From Bacteroidota bacterium (GTDB lineage: Bacteria > Bacteroidota > Ignavibacteria > Ignavibacteriales > Melioribacteraceae), in assembly GCA_018818065.1 (NCBI GenBank), contig JAHISV010000008.1, positions 186,001 through 250,000 of the forward strand: 64,000 bases of DNA, in the 5' to 3' direction. The notes beneath the pieces were generated by a model. That model saw nothing but the letters and a program-made list of their open reading frames with translations. It was not told the DNA's origin and did no database searches. Shown one piece after another: positions 55,013 through 63,478 of this stretch. Numbering within the stretch: the stretch's first letter is position 1; each line of letters begins with the position of its first letter. The translations under genes were made by a program, and so were the position numbers.

Positions 55013-56512
55013 TTAGTGAACATGGCCTTGACCAATGGCGGATTCAGGTGAAAGTTCAGCTAACCTAACTTGATAGGCACCGATAGTAACTACTCTTTCT
55101 CCTGCTTTCAAACCTTCAATAATTTGCACATATCCACCATCAATTATTCCGGTTCTTAATATTCTTTTTTCAAATGATTCACCCTCTGACTGAACGTAGG
55201 CTGTATGAAGACCGTCTTCATTTATTATGGCACTGGTTGGAATTGAGATATCTTCGATTTCGTTATCCACCTTCACATATACTTCCGCATACATACCAAC
55301 CTTAATAATATTCTGAGAATTGTTGAATTCGAAATAAACCGGAATGGTTCTGTTTTTCTCATCCAGACTTGCCGCTACTGCTATTTTTTTTCCGCCCATT
55401 GAGCTTATTTTATATTCGTACTCCAATCCCTCTATTTTGAAAGATGCATCTTTCGAATCATTCGCAATTTTAAATTTTGAAGAAGGTACGTTGGCTTTTA
55501 GTATCAACTTCTTTGGATTGATGACGGTAAATAATTCCTGTCCCTTTGTGATCTGTTCACCCAAATTAAAATTTATGTTTTCAAGATACCCGTCAATCGG
55601 CGCTATCACTGAATAACCATTTTCCGTAATCTTAATTTGATCTAATAAAGAGTTATAGCTCGTTTGATTAGATTCAAAATTAAACTGTGCTTCATCAAGG
55701 CGTTTTTGAGAGACAGCTTTTTTCTCAAAAAGATTTTTCACTCTATTAAATTCATTTTGTGCCAGTAGGAAATCATTCTTGATTTTCTGAATATTGGAAC
55801 TAGCATCTGCTGTCGGAGAGAGATTTAAGAGTACGTCACCCTTCTTAACATATGAACCCAACAATTTCAGATTGCTATTATTTTTGCTTAATACAATGGC
55901 AGTAATAGGAGAAACAATTTTTGAGAAAAGCTCTGGTTTAGATTTTATTTCACCAGTTACAACCACAGATTCCTGCATCTTTCTTTCGATAACAGGTTCA
56001 TTCGCAAATTCAATTTTCCACTGCTGCTCTTTTAAGAAAGAAATGCTCGAAGATGATCCCTCTTCTTCGTGAGGAATTTTTCCTTCCGAAGAATATACAA
56101 CAACATCAGTGACAACTATTTTATCCGAAACCTGATTGCCTAACAGAGTGATTGTCATTGTATAAATACCCGACTCGTCGAACTTTACAACCGGAGTATA
56201 GATTCCTGCACGGGCTGGTCTGTTTTCAGTAAGTGATAACTTGGTTCCTTTACCATTAACAAACTCTACTGTCAGTGTACCGCGATCAACAGCTTTGAAA
56301 TCTTTCATGTCTGACAAATGAATTAGAAACTTTGCTTCGCTTCCAACTACTAATGCTGGGTACTCCATGAATATTTCTGTTGAATCGGTATATTGTGTAA
56401 CTGATGTTCCAGCATGTTCGTGAACTACTGTCTCTGTATCGTGATCGTGAGAACATCCTGCAAAGATTGTTAGCACTACCACCAAAAGTGATTGATATAT
56501 TATTTTTGTCAT
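55013..56512 (-). CDS. RND periplasmic adaptor lipoprotein with GHVH tail (second system)
   Basis: A 499-residue adaptor, longer than usual. It has a lipoprotein signal (LLVVVLTIFAGCSHDHDTET) with His residues right after the lipid Cys, and a beta-sandwich domain of about 110 residues before the adaptor core (residues about 40-150). Then follow coiled-coil, lipoyl and barrel domains (VSPITAIVLSKNNSNLKLLG; VIAPIDGYLENINFNLGEQ). The C-terminus is GQGHVH. The extra N-terminal domain is typical of Bacteroidota metal adaptors. Confidence 0.9.
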   Translation of the reverse strand: MTKIIYQSLLVVVLTIFAGCSHDHDTETVVHEHAGTSVTQYTDSTEIFMEYPALVVGSEAKFLIHLSDMKDFKAVDRGTLTVEFVNGKGTKLSLTENRPARAGIYTPVVKFDESGIYTMTITLLGNQVSDKIVVTDVVVYSSEGKIPHEEEGSSSSISFLKEQQWKIEFANEPVIERKMQESVVVTGEIKSKPELFSKIVSPITAIVLSKNNSNLKLLGSYVKKGDVLLNLSPTADASSNIQKIKNDFLLAQNEFNRVKNLFEKKAVSQKRLDEAQFNFESNQTSYNSLLDQIKITENGYSVIAPIDGYLENINFNLGEQITKGQELFTVINPKKLILKANVPSSKFKIANDSKDASFKIEGLEYEYKISSMGGKKIAVAASLDEKNRTIPVYFEFNNSQNIIKVGMYAEVYVKVDNEIEDISIPTSAIINEDGLHTAYVQSEGESFEKRILRTGIIDGGYVQIIEGLKAGERVVTIGAYQVRLAELSPESAIGQGHVH

Positions 56513-56535
56513 TTTATTTACTATGCTCCTAACTA

Positions 56536-57756
56536 TTATTCAAAATTTGTAAGTGCTATACCAGTAGCTTTTTCAAGCATGAAAAAACTTTTATGAAAGT
56601 TTATTCCAATTTCATTAGCCAATTTCGACCCATCAATAAATGCATTTATTCCATCCATGAAGTCTACAAGAGAAATCTCTCCTAGCTCATATGAATACAC
56701 TGCTGTTTCAAAAATATTAGAAAGAAAAAGATCACTTACCTCATCGTATAAATTCTTGTTAATATTGAATCGAGTATACAATTCCGATACTTCAGCTTTT
56801 ACTTTTTCTCTAAAAAACATCAGTTTCTTTTCCTGAAGTGCAATTGAGTTCCAAGATTGCTGAATTGCTTTTTGATTTCTATTAAAAAGTGGGACTTCAA
56901 AATTAACCTGAAATACTGATCCTTTAAAATTATCTAACTGTTCCTTGTATCCTGCTGACAGATAAATATTAGGAATCGCTTTGAGCTTATTGTGTGACAG
57001 TAAAGAATTTTCACTTTCAATTTTATGTTGAAATGCTTTTAAATCATTTCGGTTTTCAAGTGCTTTAATAATCAATTCTTCTTCAGTGTAGTTAGTTTTT
57101 ACATTAACCTGATTAATGTCTGTTAAAGTAAAGTCACTTTCACCCGAACCAATCAAGAGTTTTAATTGGTTTCTATATTTGACTTCTTGGATTTCGATTT
57201 CCTTCGCTGTAGCTTTTAGCTTATTAACTTCAATGCGAATTCTCAGTAACTCATATTCAGAGATATCTCCCTCAACAAATCGATCTTTAGCTGAATTGGC
57301 TATTTCAGATAAGCGTGAGAGAGTTTCGCTTAGTTTTTGTGATAAATCAGAATAGTAATACAAGGTAAAATAAGTTTCACGAACTTCTGATGAGATGACT
57401 GTTTTAAGATGATCCAGTAATATTCTTTCTGATTCTAATTGTTTTTCTTTTGATTCAAGATTGCTCCAGCGATCCCATAGAAAATTTATTGGAATCGCTC
57501 CACTGGCAGTCCATTCATTATATTTTAGGGAATTGAATTTAAGGTCTTCTCGAGAATAAGAAAATGTTGGATTAGGAAGTCTGGATGATTCATCCATATT
57601 TATTTCAGCATTTCTAATACTCGCAAAGCTTTTATTTAATTCGATGTTATTTTCATATGCCATATTTATGGCTTCATCGAGAGTTAATTTATTTTGTGCA
57701 TCAACCGTTATAAATTGAATAACAGAAAGCACAATCAAGAGACGAATTAGTCTCAC
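56536..57756 (-). CDS. TolC-family outer-membrane efflux protein (second system)
   Basis: A 406-residue outer-membrane channel protein with a signal peptide (LLIVLSVIQFITVDA) and OEP helical repeats (LTLDEAINMAYENNIELNKSF; QVNFEVPLFNRNQKAIQQSW). It is the channel of the second tripartite exporter, 23 bases upstream of the adaptor gene and 54 bases downstream of the His-rich protein. Confidence 0.92.
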   Translation of the reverse strand: MRLIRLLIVLSVIQFITVDAQNKLTLDEAINMAYENNIELNKSFASIRNAEINMDESSRLPNPTFSYSREDLKFNSLKYNEWTASGAIPINFLWDRWSNLESKEKQLESERILLDHLKTVISSEVRETYFTLYYYSDLSQKLSETLSRLSEIANSAKDRFVEGDISEYELLRIRIEVNKLKATAKEIEIQEVKYRNQLKLLIGSGESDFTLTDINQVNVKTNYTEEELIIKALENRNDLKAFQHKIESENSLLSHNKLKAIPNIYLSAGYKEQLDNFKGSVFQVNFEVPLFNRNQKAIQQSWNSIALQEKKLMFFREKVKAEVSELYTRFNINKNLYDEVSDLFLSNIFETAVYSYELGEISLVDFMDGINAFIDGSKLANEIGINFHKSFFMLEKATGIALTNFE

Positions 57757-57810
57757 GATACCTCCGTTTGTAGTGGTTTAATAATTATGTTTTGTAGTAG
57801 TTGGTTTTAA

Positions 57811-58242
57811 TTATGTAAGAGGCGGTGAAGCATTGGAGGCAAAATGGACGTACTTCTCCCATTGAAGTTTAGAGAAATTTTCAATATTTATACAAAAAAA
57901 TGATTGGCTTTCTGAGGTAATCTCTAAGTCAAAAATAATGTAATGAATGCTCTGAGATTGCACTACACGAATCACTCGCGGAGTGTTGATACATTTAATA
58001 GAATATATTTGAAATGGATGTGTATGGTGCGATTCATCCATAGTACTATGTTCAATCTCAGTATTATGCAGATTATCTAATGATTCTGCTCCAAGATGTG
58101 AGTGAACCGATTCATCGTATTCTTGAGTAATTCCTGTTTCTGAATGGTGATGATGAATAAAAGGTGAAATGAAATAGAAATTAGCGTAAAAAAATAAAAG
58201 TGAATAAGTAATTATTCGATATTTTGTTTTTTCTTTTGGCAT
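57811..58242 (-). CDS. Small His-rich exported protein heading the second RND operon
   Basis: A 143-residue protein with an N-terminal hydrophobic helix (IITYSLLFFYANFYFISPFI) and then a His-rich half: HHHHSETG, VHSHLG, EHSTMDESHHTH. Two cysteines follow (KCIN, FFCIN). No known family. In size, membrane helix and operon place it mirrors the Cys-rich protein of the first system, so a periplasmic metal-binding role is likely. Confidence 0.7.
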   Translation of the reverse strand: MPKEKTKYRIITYSLLFFYANFYFISPFIHHHHSETGITQEYDESVHSHLGAESLDNLHNTEIEHSTMDESHHTHPFQIYSIKCINTPRVIRVVQSQSIHYIIFDLEITSESQSFFCINIENFSKLQWEKYVHFASNASPPLT

Positions 58243-58794
58243 ATGAGGCTACAATAATAGGCTATTTATTTTATTATTCCAATTGTGTTCTTAAAAATTC
58301 TTTTTGTTAAACATAATCTAATTCTGTGCAATATTTCCAATAAAACAACAGGGTGCTTCCAATCCTTTCAGTTTTGGATGTCAGTAACTTATGATTGGCA
58401 TCATTCGAATAGGCATTTTTGATAGAGTGATAGCTCTGAATGAGAATTACCTAAAAAACATATTTAAGGGTATTTTCATTATTACAAGTATCAACAAACT
58501 CGTCTTGTGTTAAATTAAGATCCCACCCAATTTCTATAATAATTGAGATCGAAAAGTCATAGTAAGTAGGAGACTTCACAACTATTGCTAAAAGAATACC
58601 TGCCTTGTACTATTTCTAGGCTGTGAATCCACTTTCTCTAACTAAAAAGATACACATACTTGGGAGCAGTAAAATCACCAATGTTTATTCAAAAAATAAA
58701 AGTATTAAGTAGATGTTTCTGAGTTTTTAATTAATACGCTAATACAAGCGAAGATTGTATAATGAATTTGCAAAACTCCTCTTTTCAATAGATG
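58243..58794. other. 552-base region without a supported gene
   Basis: AT-rich DNA between the second exporter operon and the outer-membrane barrel gene. It must hold the promoter of the exporter operon. No convincing open frame, strong hairpin or operator-like palindrome was found; the longest rightward frame (58391-58510, 39 codons) has no ribosome site. Confidence 0.5.
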
Positions 58795-59628
58795 TTATAT
58801 TTCAAAACTAATTCCACCTGAGACCGTATAATCCGAAGTCGAATCATTTAGTCCTTTTGAAACAATAGTTGTAATAAACATGGATTTTGAAAGCGCGTAG
58901 CTATATCCGAAGGAAATTTGTTCAGGTGAATCTACTCCTTGAATTATAGTAGAATAAGAATCATAAGCTAACAATATAGAATTCCTTCCACCATCAAATC
59001 TGTACCCCAATCCGACGTTAACTGTTATCGGATCAGATATTTCTGCATCCTCCACCCTTCCTAAAACTAAATAACCAACTTTCGCATAAACAGAGAAACG
59101 GTTAAAATATTTTCTTAATCCAAGGGAGCCTTGATAATCAAATTCCCCAGTGCCGATATTAAATGATGAGGTTGCCGTTGGAATTTTTACATAACCTCCA
59201 ATGTATAAAGCAGGAAGATAATCACTCTCTTTCAGCAGGGTGAAGTTGCCGTTCAGGTAAAGGTCACCAATGCCAATATTAAAATCGGAGGCTGACATCA
59301 TTCCGTCGTTCACTGCTGAGGGCTCAGTGATATCATTGGTATTGGCTTCACTTTTTAATAATTGTTGAACAATTGGATTCTCTATTTGAGTAGAAGAACT
59401 ACTACCACGAAAAACGAGAGGCAAATTAAGGCTCAAACTAAACATTTGAGCCTGGTACCTTAAACCATTGTAAAAATAAAATGAGTTATTCTTACTTCCA
59501 TCCTGAGATTGTCCTCTTACCATTTGCAAAGATGTGTTTGTGTACCATCGATCCTGTGCAATTAAATTAACATCATTGATCAACCATAAAAATAAAAACA
59601 TACCCGTTAACAAAATTATTCGTTTCAT
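58795..59628 (-). CDS. Outer-membrane beta-barrel protein, MetA-pathway-like
   Basis: About 277 residues from ATG 59628, seven bases after the preceding stop codon; this start gives a clean signal peptide (MKRIILLTGMFLFLWLIND). The rest alternates hydrophobic beta strands and ends in an aromatic/hydrophobic strand (SGGISFEI). It resembles the barrel family annotated as 'MetA pathway of phenol degradation' transporters (ALYIGGYVKIPTATSS). It is the last gene of the copper-type set and may conduct metal or ligand across the outer membrane. Confidence 0.7.
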   Translation of the reverse strand: MKRIILLTGMFLFLWLINDVNLIAQDRWYTNTSLQMVRGQSQDGSKNNSFYFYNGLRYQAQMFSLSLNLPLVFRGSSSSTQIENPIVQQLLKSEANTNDITEPSAVNDGMMSASDFNIGIGDLYLNGNFTLLKESDYLPALYIGGYVKIPTATSSFNIGTGEFDYQGSLGLRKYFNRFSVYAKVGYLVLGRVEDAEISDPITVNVGLGYRFDGGRNSILLAYDSYSTIIQGVDSPEQISFGYSYALSKSMFITTIVSKGLNDSTSDYTVSGGISFEI

Positions 59629-59635
59629 ATTTAGT

Positions 59636-60154
59636 TTACTTCCCAAGCGGGCTAATTAACCCTTGATTATCTTTGATGTAGTTTAACATTGACTGATAAT
59701 TATTCATCATCTCGCCCATATTTCCAATCATATCATTCATCATATTCATCATGTTTTCATCCTGCATCATATTTTCATTGTGCATCATTTTATCCATAGA
59801 ATTTAACATTCCATTCATCTCTGCAGACATCTGACCCATGTGATTATCAAAATCATTCAAGTTAGATGAGTTTTGCATACCCTGTGAGTTATTCATATTT
59901 TCTGGATTACTCGTATATTGATGGTTATTCATCATATGCTGATGTTCTCCATTAACACTCATGTTTTGCATTGTCATGGTCATTTCATTCATATGCTCCA
60001 TCATTTGTTGCATATTGTTCATTCGGTTATTGAGGTTTTGCTGCATGTTGTGTGTCATCCCCTGCTGCATTTCATGGTTCATATTACCATGCTGCGCGAA
60101 AAGTGACATTGATATAAAAAACATCATCATTAGACTAACTTGTATTTTTTTCAT
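59636..60154 (-). CDS. Met-, Asn- and His-rich secreted protein
   Basis: A 172-residue protein with a signal peptide (MMMFFISMSLFAQ) and a mature part of about 150 residues that contains roughly 35 methionines, many asparagines and several histidines (HEMQQGMTHNMQQ; MMHNENMMQDENMMNMMND). Methionine-rich motifs bind Cu(I) and Ag(I) in the periplasm, as in CopA/PcoA or CusF. Its location between two barrel genes and downstream of a CopB-like ATPase fits a copper buffer. No conserved domain is recognised; composition alone could inflate this impression. Confidence 0.8.
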   Translation of the reverse strand: MKKIQVSLMMMFFISMSLFAQHGNMNHEMQQGMTHNMQQNLNNRMNNMQQMMEHMNEMTMTMQNMSVNGEHQHMMNNHQYTSNPENMNNSQGMQNSSNLNDFDNHMGQMSAEMNGMLNSMDKMMHNENMMQDENMMNMMNDMIGNMGEMMNNYQSMLNYIKDNQGLISPLGK

Positions 60155-60273
60155 AATTCTATCCTTTATTTTTGTTTGTTAATTGCTGTTATGAGCTATA
60201 GTGTGCAATATTATCTAATAGTGACATTTTTAAGCACAATAAATCATTTTACTTCACCACTTTAATTTGATAA

Positions 60274-60894
60274 TCAAAACGAGCCAAATTTAAAATTCAA
60301 TTCACCACTAAGACCGGACACATCCTCGTTTCTCAAATCACGATATTCTACTCCAGTGGAGAATCTATAATTGACTCCTGCCTTTACTTTAAAAAATGAT
60401 GTAATGTTCGCTTCAACACTCACAGTCGGTTCAACGAGAAAGAAAGAAACTCCGTTATGAGAACCCATAAAATTATCGTTGTTTCCATCATCTACGGAGT
60501 TATTGTAACCTATCTTTCCAAAGCCTATAAGACTGCTCAGCACTAAATGAAATTGTTCCATTGGAAGGATGACATAACCCAATTCAACTCCTCCATACAT
60601 CAGATGTAAATAGTCCTTGTTATCCGACAAAACATCTCCCGTCTGAGGTTCGATGCCTAAGTTTGACACAAGTCCATTCATTACTAAACCGATTATAAAC
60701 GAATGGTTCATAATATATCCGGCTTGAACGCCCATAAGCAAACTACTTTGGTTATTAATTTCAGCAAGTTTCAGAACTGAAGCGCCATACCATCCGCTGG
60801 AATAATCCTCACTTGGGAATAGCGTTTTTTCCTGTGCTGAAAGAGTGCTGCATACGACAAATACGAATACAATTATTATATTTTTCATTTTCAT
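60274..60894 (-). CDS. Small outer-membrane beta-barrel protein
   Basis: A 206-residue protein with signal peptide (MKMKNIIIVFVFVVCSTLSAQ) and short amphipathic strands ending in FGSF-type C-terminus (SGELNFKFGSF), typical of small outer-membrane barrels. It has about eight strands. It lies 26 bases after the MerR regulator gene and 119 bases before the Met-rich gene in transcription order. Function is unknown; metal-regulated by context. Confidence 0.72.
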   Translation of the reverse strand: MKMKNIIIVFVFVVCSTLSAQEKTLFPSEDYSSGWYGASVLKLAEINNQSSLLMGVQAGYIMNHSFIIGLVMNGLVSNLGIEPQTGDVLSDNKDYLHLMYGGVELGYVILPMEQFHLVLSSLIGFGKIGYNNSVDDGNNDNFMGSHNGVSFFLVEPTVSVEANITSFFKVKAGVNYRFSTGVEYRDLRNEDVSGLSGELNFKFGSF

Positions 60895-60920
60895 TCTCCT
60901 TTACAATTATTAACTACTTA

Positions 60921-61382
60921 TTAATCACGACTGTTTTTATCAACAAAGGCAATTCTTATAGTCTCTCTAATTTTTTCCGGGTCTGTATTGAATTTGTAAA
61001 CTTCGCATTCTCTACAGTTATATTTTTCACAGAGATTATCCTCATGTTTATACATCCAGCAGGGTTTATCATATTCTTCGTATGACCTGCAGTTCCTTCT
61101 GTCCTCATCTGAACATTCTCTTTGGAGCCAACACGGTATAAGCGCAGCCATTTTTTGGATACTCTTTATGCTTAGTCTTCCTTCAGATAATTCTTTCATA
61201 ATGCGCTTAATTCTTTCCACTTCCGTGTCAGAATAGAGTCTTTGGTTGGTTTCTGTTTTGAAGGGAAGTATAAATCCCCGCAATTCATATTTCCTGAGAG
61301 TGTGCACAGAAATTCCCATCAGCTTTGCTGCCATGCTAATAGAATAAACTGGTTTATCAGATTGTTGCATAATAGAAAACAC
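60921..61382 (-). CDS. MerR-family regulator with C-terminal two-CW cysteine domain
   Basis: A 153-residue regulator. The N-terminal MerR helix-turn-helix is clear (SMAAKLMGISVHTLRKYELR, then NQRLYSDTEVERIKRI). Instead of the usual dimerisation coil with two metal cysteines, residues about 78-135 carry eight cysteines in a pattern IPCWLQREC...RRNC...KPCW...NLCEKYNCRECEVY, like a two-CW domain. This could hold a metal or an iron-sulphur cluster. It lies 10 bases after the CopB-like ATPase gene and probably controls this set. Confidence 0.82.
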   Translation of the reverse strand: MFSIMQQSDKPVYSISMAAKLMGISVHTLRKYELRGFILPFKTETNQRLYSDTEVERIKRIMKELSEGRLSIKSIQKMAALIPCWLQRECSDEDRRNCRSYEEYDKPCWMYKHEDNLCEKYNCRECEVYKFNTDPEKIRETIRIAFVDKNSRD

Positions 61383-61392
61383 ATTTAGTTCA

Positions 61393-63468
61393 TTATATTT
61401 TTAATAACCTGGCATTAATTGCCACAATTACTGTACTAAAAGACATTAGCACTGCACCCACCGCAGGTGAGAGTATAAGTCCGTAGCTAAATAAAACTCC
61501 TGCTGCCAATGGAATTGCTATAACATTATAACCGGTCGCCCAAATTATATTTTGAATCATCTTTTTGTAAGTAGCATTTGCAAATTTTATAAGGGCAACA
61601 ACATCTTGCGGATTACTTTTTACTAAAATTATATCCGCTGTCTCCAAAGCCACATCCGTTCCGGCTCCGATTGCAATTCCAACATCAGCTTGTGCAAGCG
61701 CGGGGGCATCGTTAACACCGTCGCCTGTCATTGCTACAACAATTCCTCTACTTTGTACTTCTTTAATTTTTTCAGATTTTTTATCTGGCAGTACTTCTGC
61801 AAAATAATCATCAAGTCCAAGTTCATCCGCAACCCATTTTGCGACTTGCTTATTATCCCCTGTGAGCATCATTGGTTTTATACCCATTTCTTTTAGCTGC
61901 TTAATAGCTTCTTTAGATTCATCGCGGATTATATCTGCAAGGGCAAAAGCAGCAGTCAGCTTATCATCCACTAAAAGATAGACAACAGTTTTTCCTTCAC
62001 CGGAAAGTTTGTCTATTTTTTCTTTATTTACGATTTCAATATTGTTTTCTGAGAGATAACCCGGGCTAACAACGTTTATTTTTTTTCCATTTACTTTCCC
62101 CTCTGCTCCTTTACCGGGAATAGAAGTAAAATCATTTAACTCATATTTTTTGTTATTTTCATCTTCGATAAACGACTTGACTATACCAGTCGCTATTGGG
62201 TGTTCAGATTCTGATTCAACAGTTGCTGCTAATTTTAAAGCTTCTTTCTCATTAATGTGTTCATCAAAAATTATTGTGTCGGTTATACCAAATTCACCTT
62301 TGGTCAGGGTTCCTGTTTTATCAAAAATAATTGCTTGAATATTTCTGGCATTTTCAAAAGCTGTTCTGTTTCTAATTAGTAAACCGTGCTTAGCAGAAAG
62401 CGAGGTTGATACAGCAACAACAAGAGGAATGGCCAAACCTAAAGCATGCGGACAAGTTATTACCATTACTGTAACTGTTCGTGCAAGAGCAAAATTAAAA
62501 CTTTGCCCTGTAAACATAAGCCATGAGAACATTGTAACAGCACCAGCGGTTAATGCGATTACCGTAAGCCAAAAAGCGGCTCTGTTTGCAAGATTTTGTG
62601 TTTTGGATTTACTATCCTGCGCTTCTTTAACCATCTTAACAACTTGAGAAAGAAAAGTCTCATCGCCTGTTTTTTCAACAACTATTTTTAATGAGCCTTC
62701 GCCATTGATTGAACCTCCGATCACTTCATCGCCTTTCCCCTTGGAAACTGGTTTTGATTCGCCTGTTATCAAAGACTCATTTATGGAAGATTGTCCATCA
62801 ACAATTCTTCCGTCTGCGGGAATTTTTTCTCCCGGTTTAATTAGAATTTTATCATCGTGTTTAAGCTCGCTGACCGATACATCTTTTGTGTTTCCATCAT
62901 CTAAAATTAAATGAGCTTCATCGGGCATTAATTTTGCCAATTCTTCCAAAGCACGCGACGCGCCCATAATTGAACGCATTTCTATCCAATGACCAAGAAG
63001 CATAATGTCGATAAGTGTTGCCAACTCCCAGAAAAACACTTCCCCCTTTACACCAAACACAACGGCTGCGCTATAAAAGTAAGCTACCGAAATTGCCAGC
63101 GCAATAAGCGTCATCATTCCAGGCTCTTTCCTTTTTAATTCATCAACAAGCCCCTTTAAGAAGGGATAGCCGCCATAGAAATACACAAAAGTCGATATGG
63201 CAAAAAGAGCATAAATACTTCCGGTAAAATTGAATGATTCTTTTAAACCGATAAACTGTTGAATAAGTGGAGACAGAATTAGAATTGGAAGAGTAACTAA
63301 TACCGAAATCCAAAACCGCTTCTTAAAATCTTCCACCATATGCGCGTGATGATCGTGATGATTTCCATGTTTTTCATGGTTTTCATGCTTACCATGTTTT
63401 TTTTCAGCACTTTTCAAATCATCGTGTCCTTCATGATGATGAGCATGTTTATGAGAATGATTATTCAT
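61393..63468 (-). CDS. CopB-type P1B ATPase with His-rich N-terminus
   Basis: A 691-residue metal exporter. Residues 1-44 contain 16 histidines in place of a heavy-metal-associated domain. The membrane motif is TCPHALGLAIPL (CPH, not CPC), the phosphorylation site DKTGTLTKG, and the last helices read ATGYNVIAIPLAAG and MSFSTVIVAINARLL. CPH plus a His-rich tail is the CopB pattern, associated with copper or silver export. It is the first complete gene of the copper-type set, 10 bases after the partial gene at the window edge. Confidence 0.93.
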   Translation of the reverse strand: MNNHSHKHAHHHEGHDDLKSAEKKHGKHENHEKHGNHHDHHAHMVEDFKKRFWISVLVTLPILILSPLIQQFIGLKESFNFTGSIYALFAISTFVYFYGGYPFLKGLVDELKRKEPGMMTLIALAISVAYFYSAAVVFGVKGEVFFWELATLIDIMLLGHWIEMRSIMGASRALEELAKLMPDEAHLILDDGNTKDVSVSELKHDDKILIKPGEKIPADGRIVDGQSSINESLITGESKPVSKGKGDEVIGGSINGEGSLKIVVEKTGDETFLSQVVKMVKEAQDSKSKTQNLANRAAFWLTVIALTAGAVTMFSWLMFTGQSFNFALARTVTVMVITCPHALGLAIPLVVAVSTSLSAKHGLLIRNRTAFENARNIQAIIFDKTGTLTKGEFGITDTIIFDEHINEKEALKLAATVESESEHPIATGIVKSFIEDENNKKYELNDFTSIPGKGAEGKVNGKKINVVSPGYLSENNIEIVNKEKIDKLSGEGKTVVYLLVDDKLTAAFALADIIRDESKEAIKQLKEMGIKPMMLTGDNKQVAKWVADELGLDDYFAEVLPDKKSEKIKEVQSRGIVVAMTGDGVNDAPALAQADVGIAIGAGTDVALETADIILVKSNPQDVVALIKFANATYKKMIQNIIWATGYNVIAIPLAAGVLFSYGLILSPAVGAVLMSFSTVIVAINARLLKI

Positions 63469-63478
63469 AATGAATCTC

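Noticed and set aside
58391-58510. A rightward 39-codon frame in the large intergenic region
   Set aside because: No ribosome site, AT-biased composition and opposite orientation to all neighbours; probably chance.
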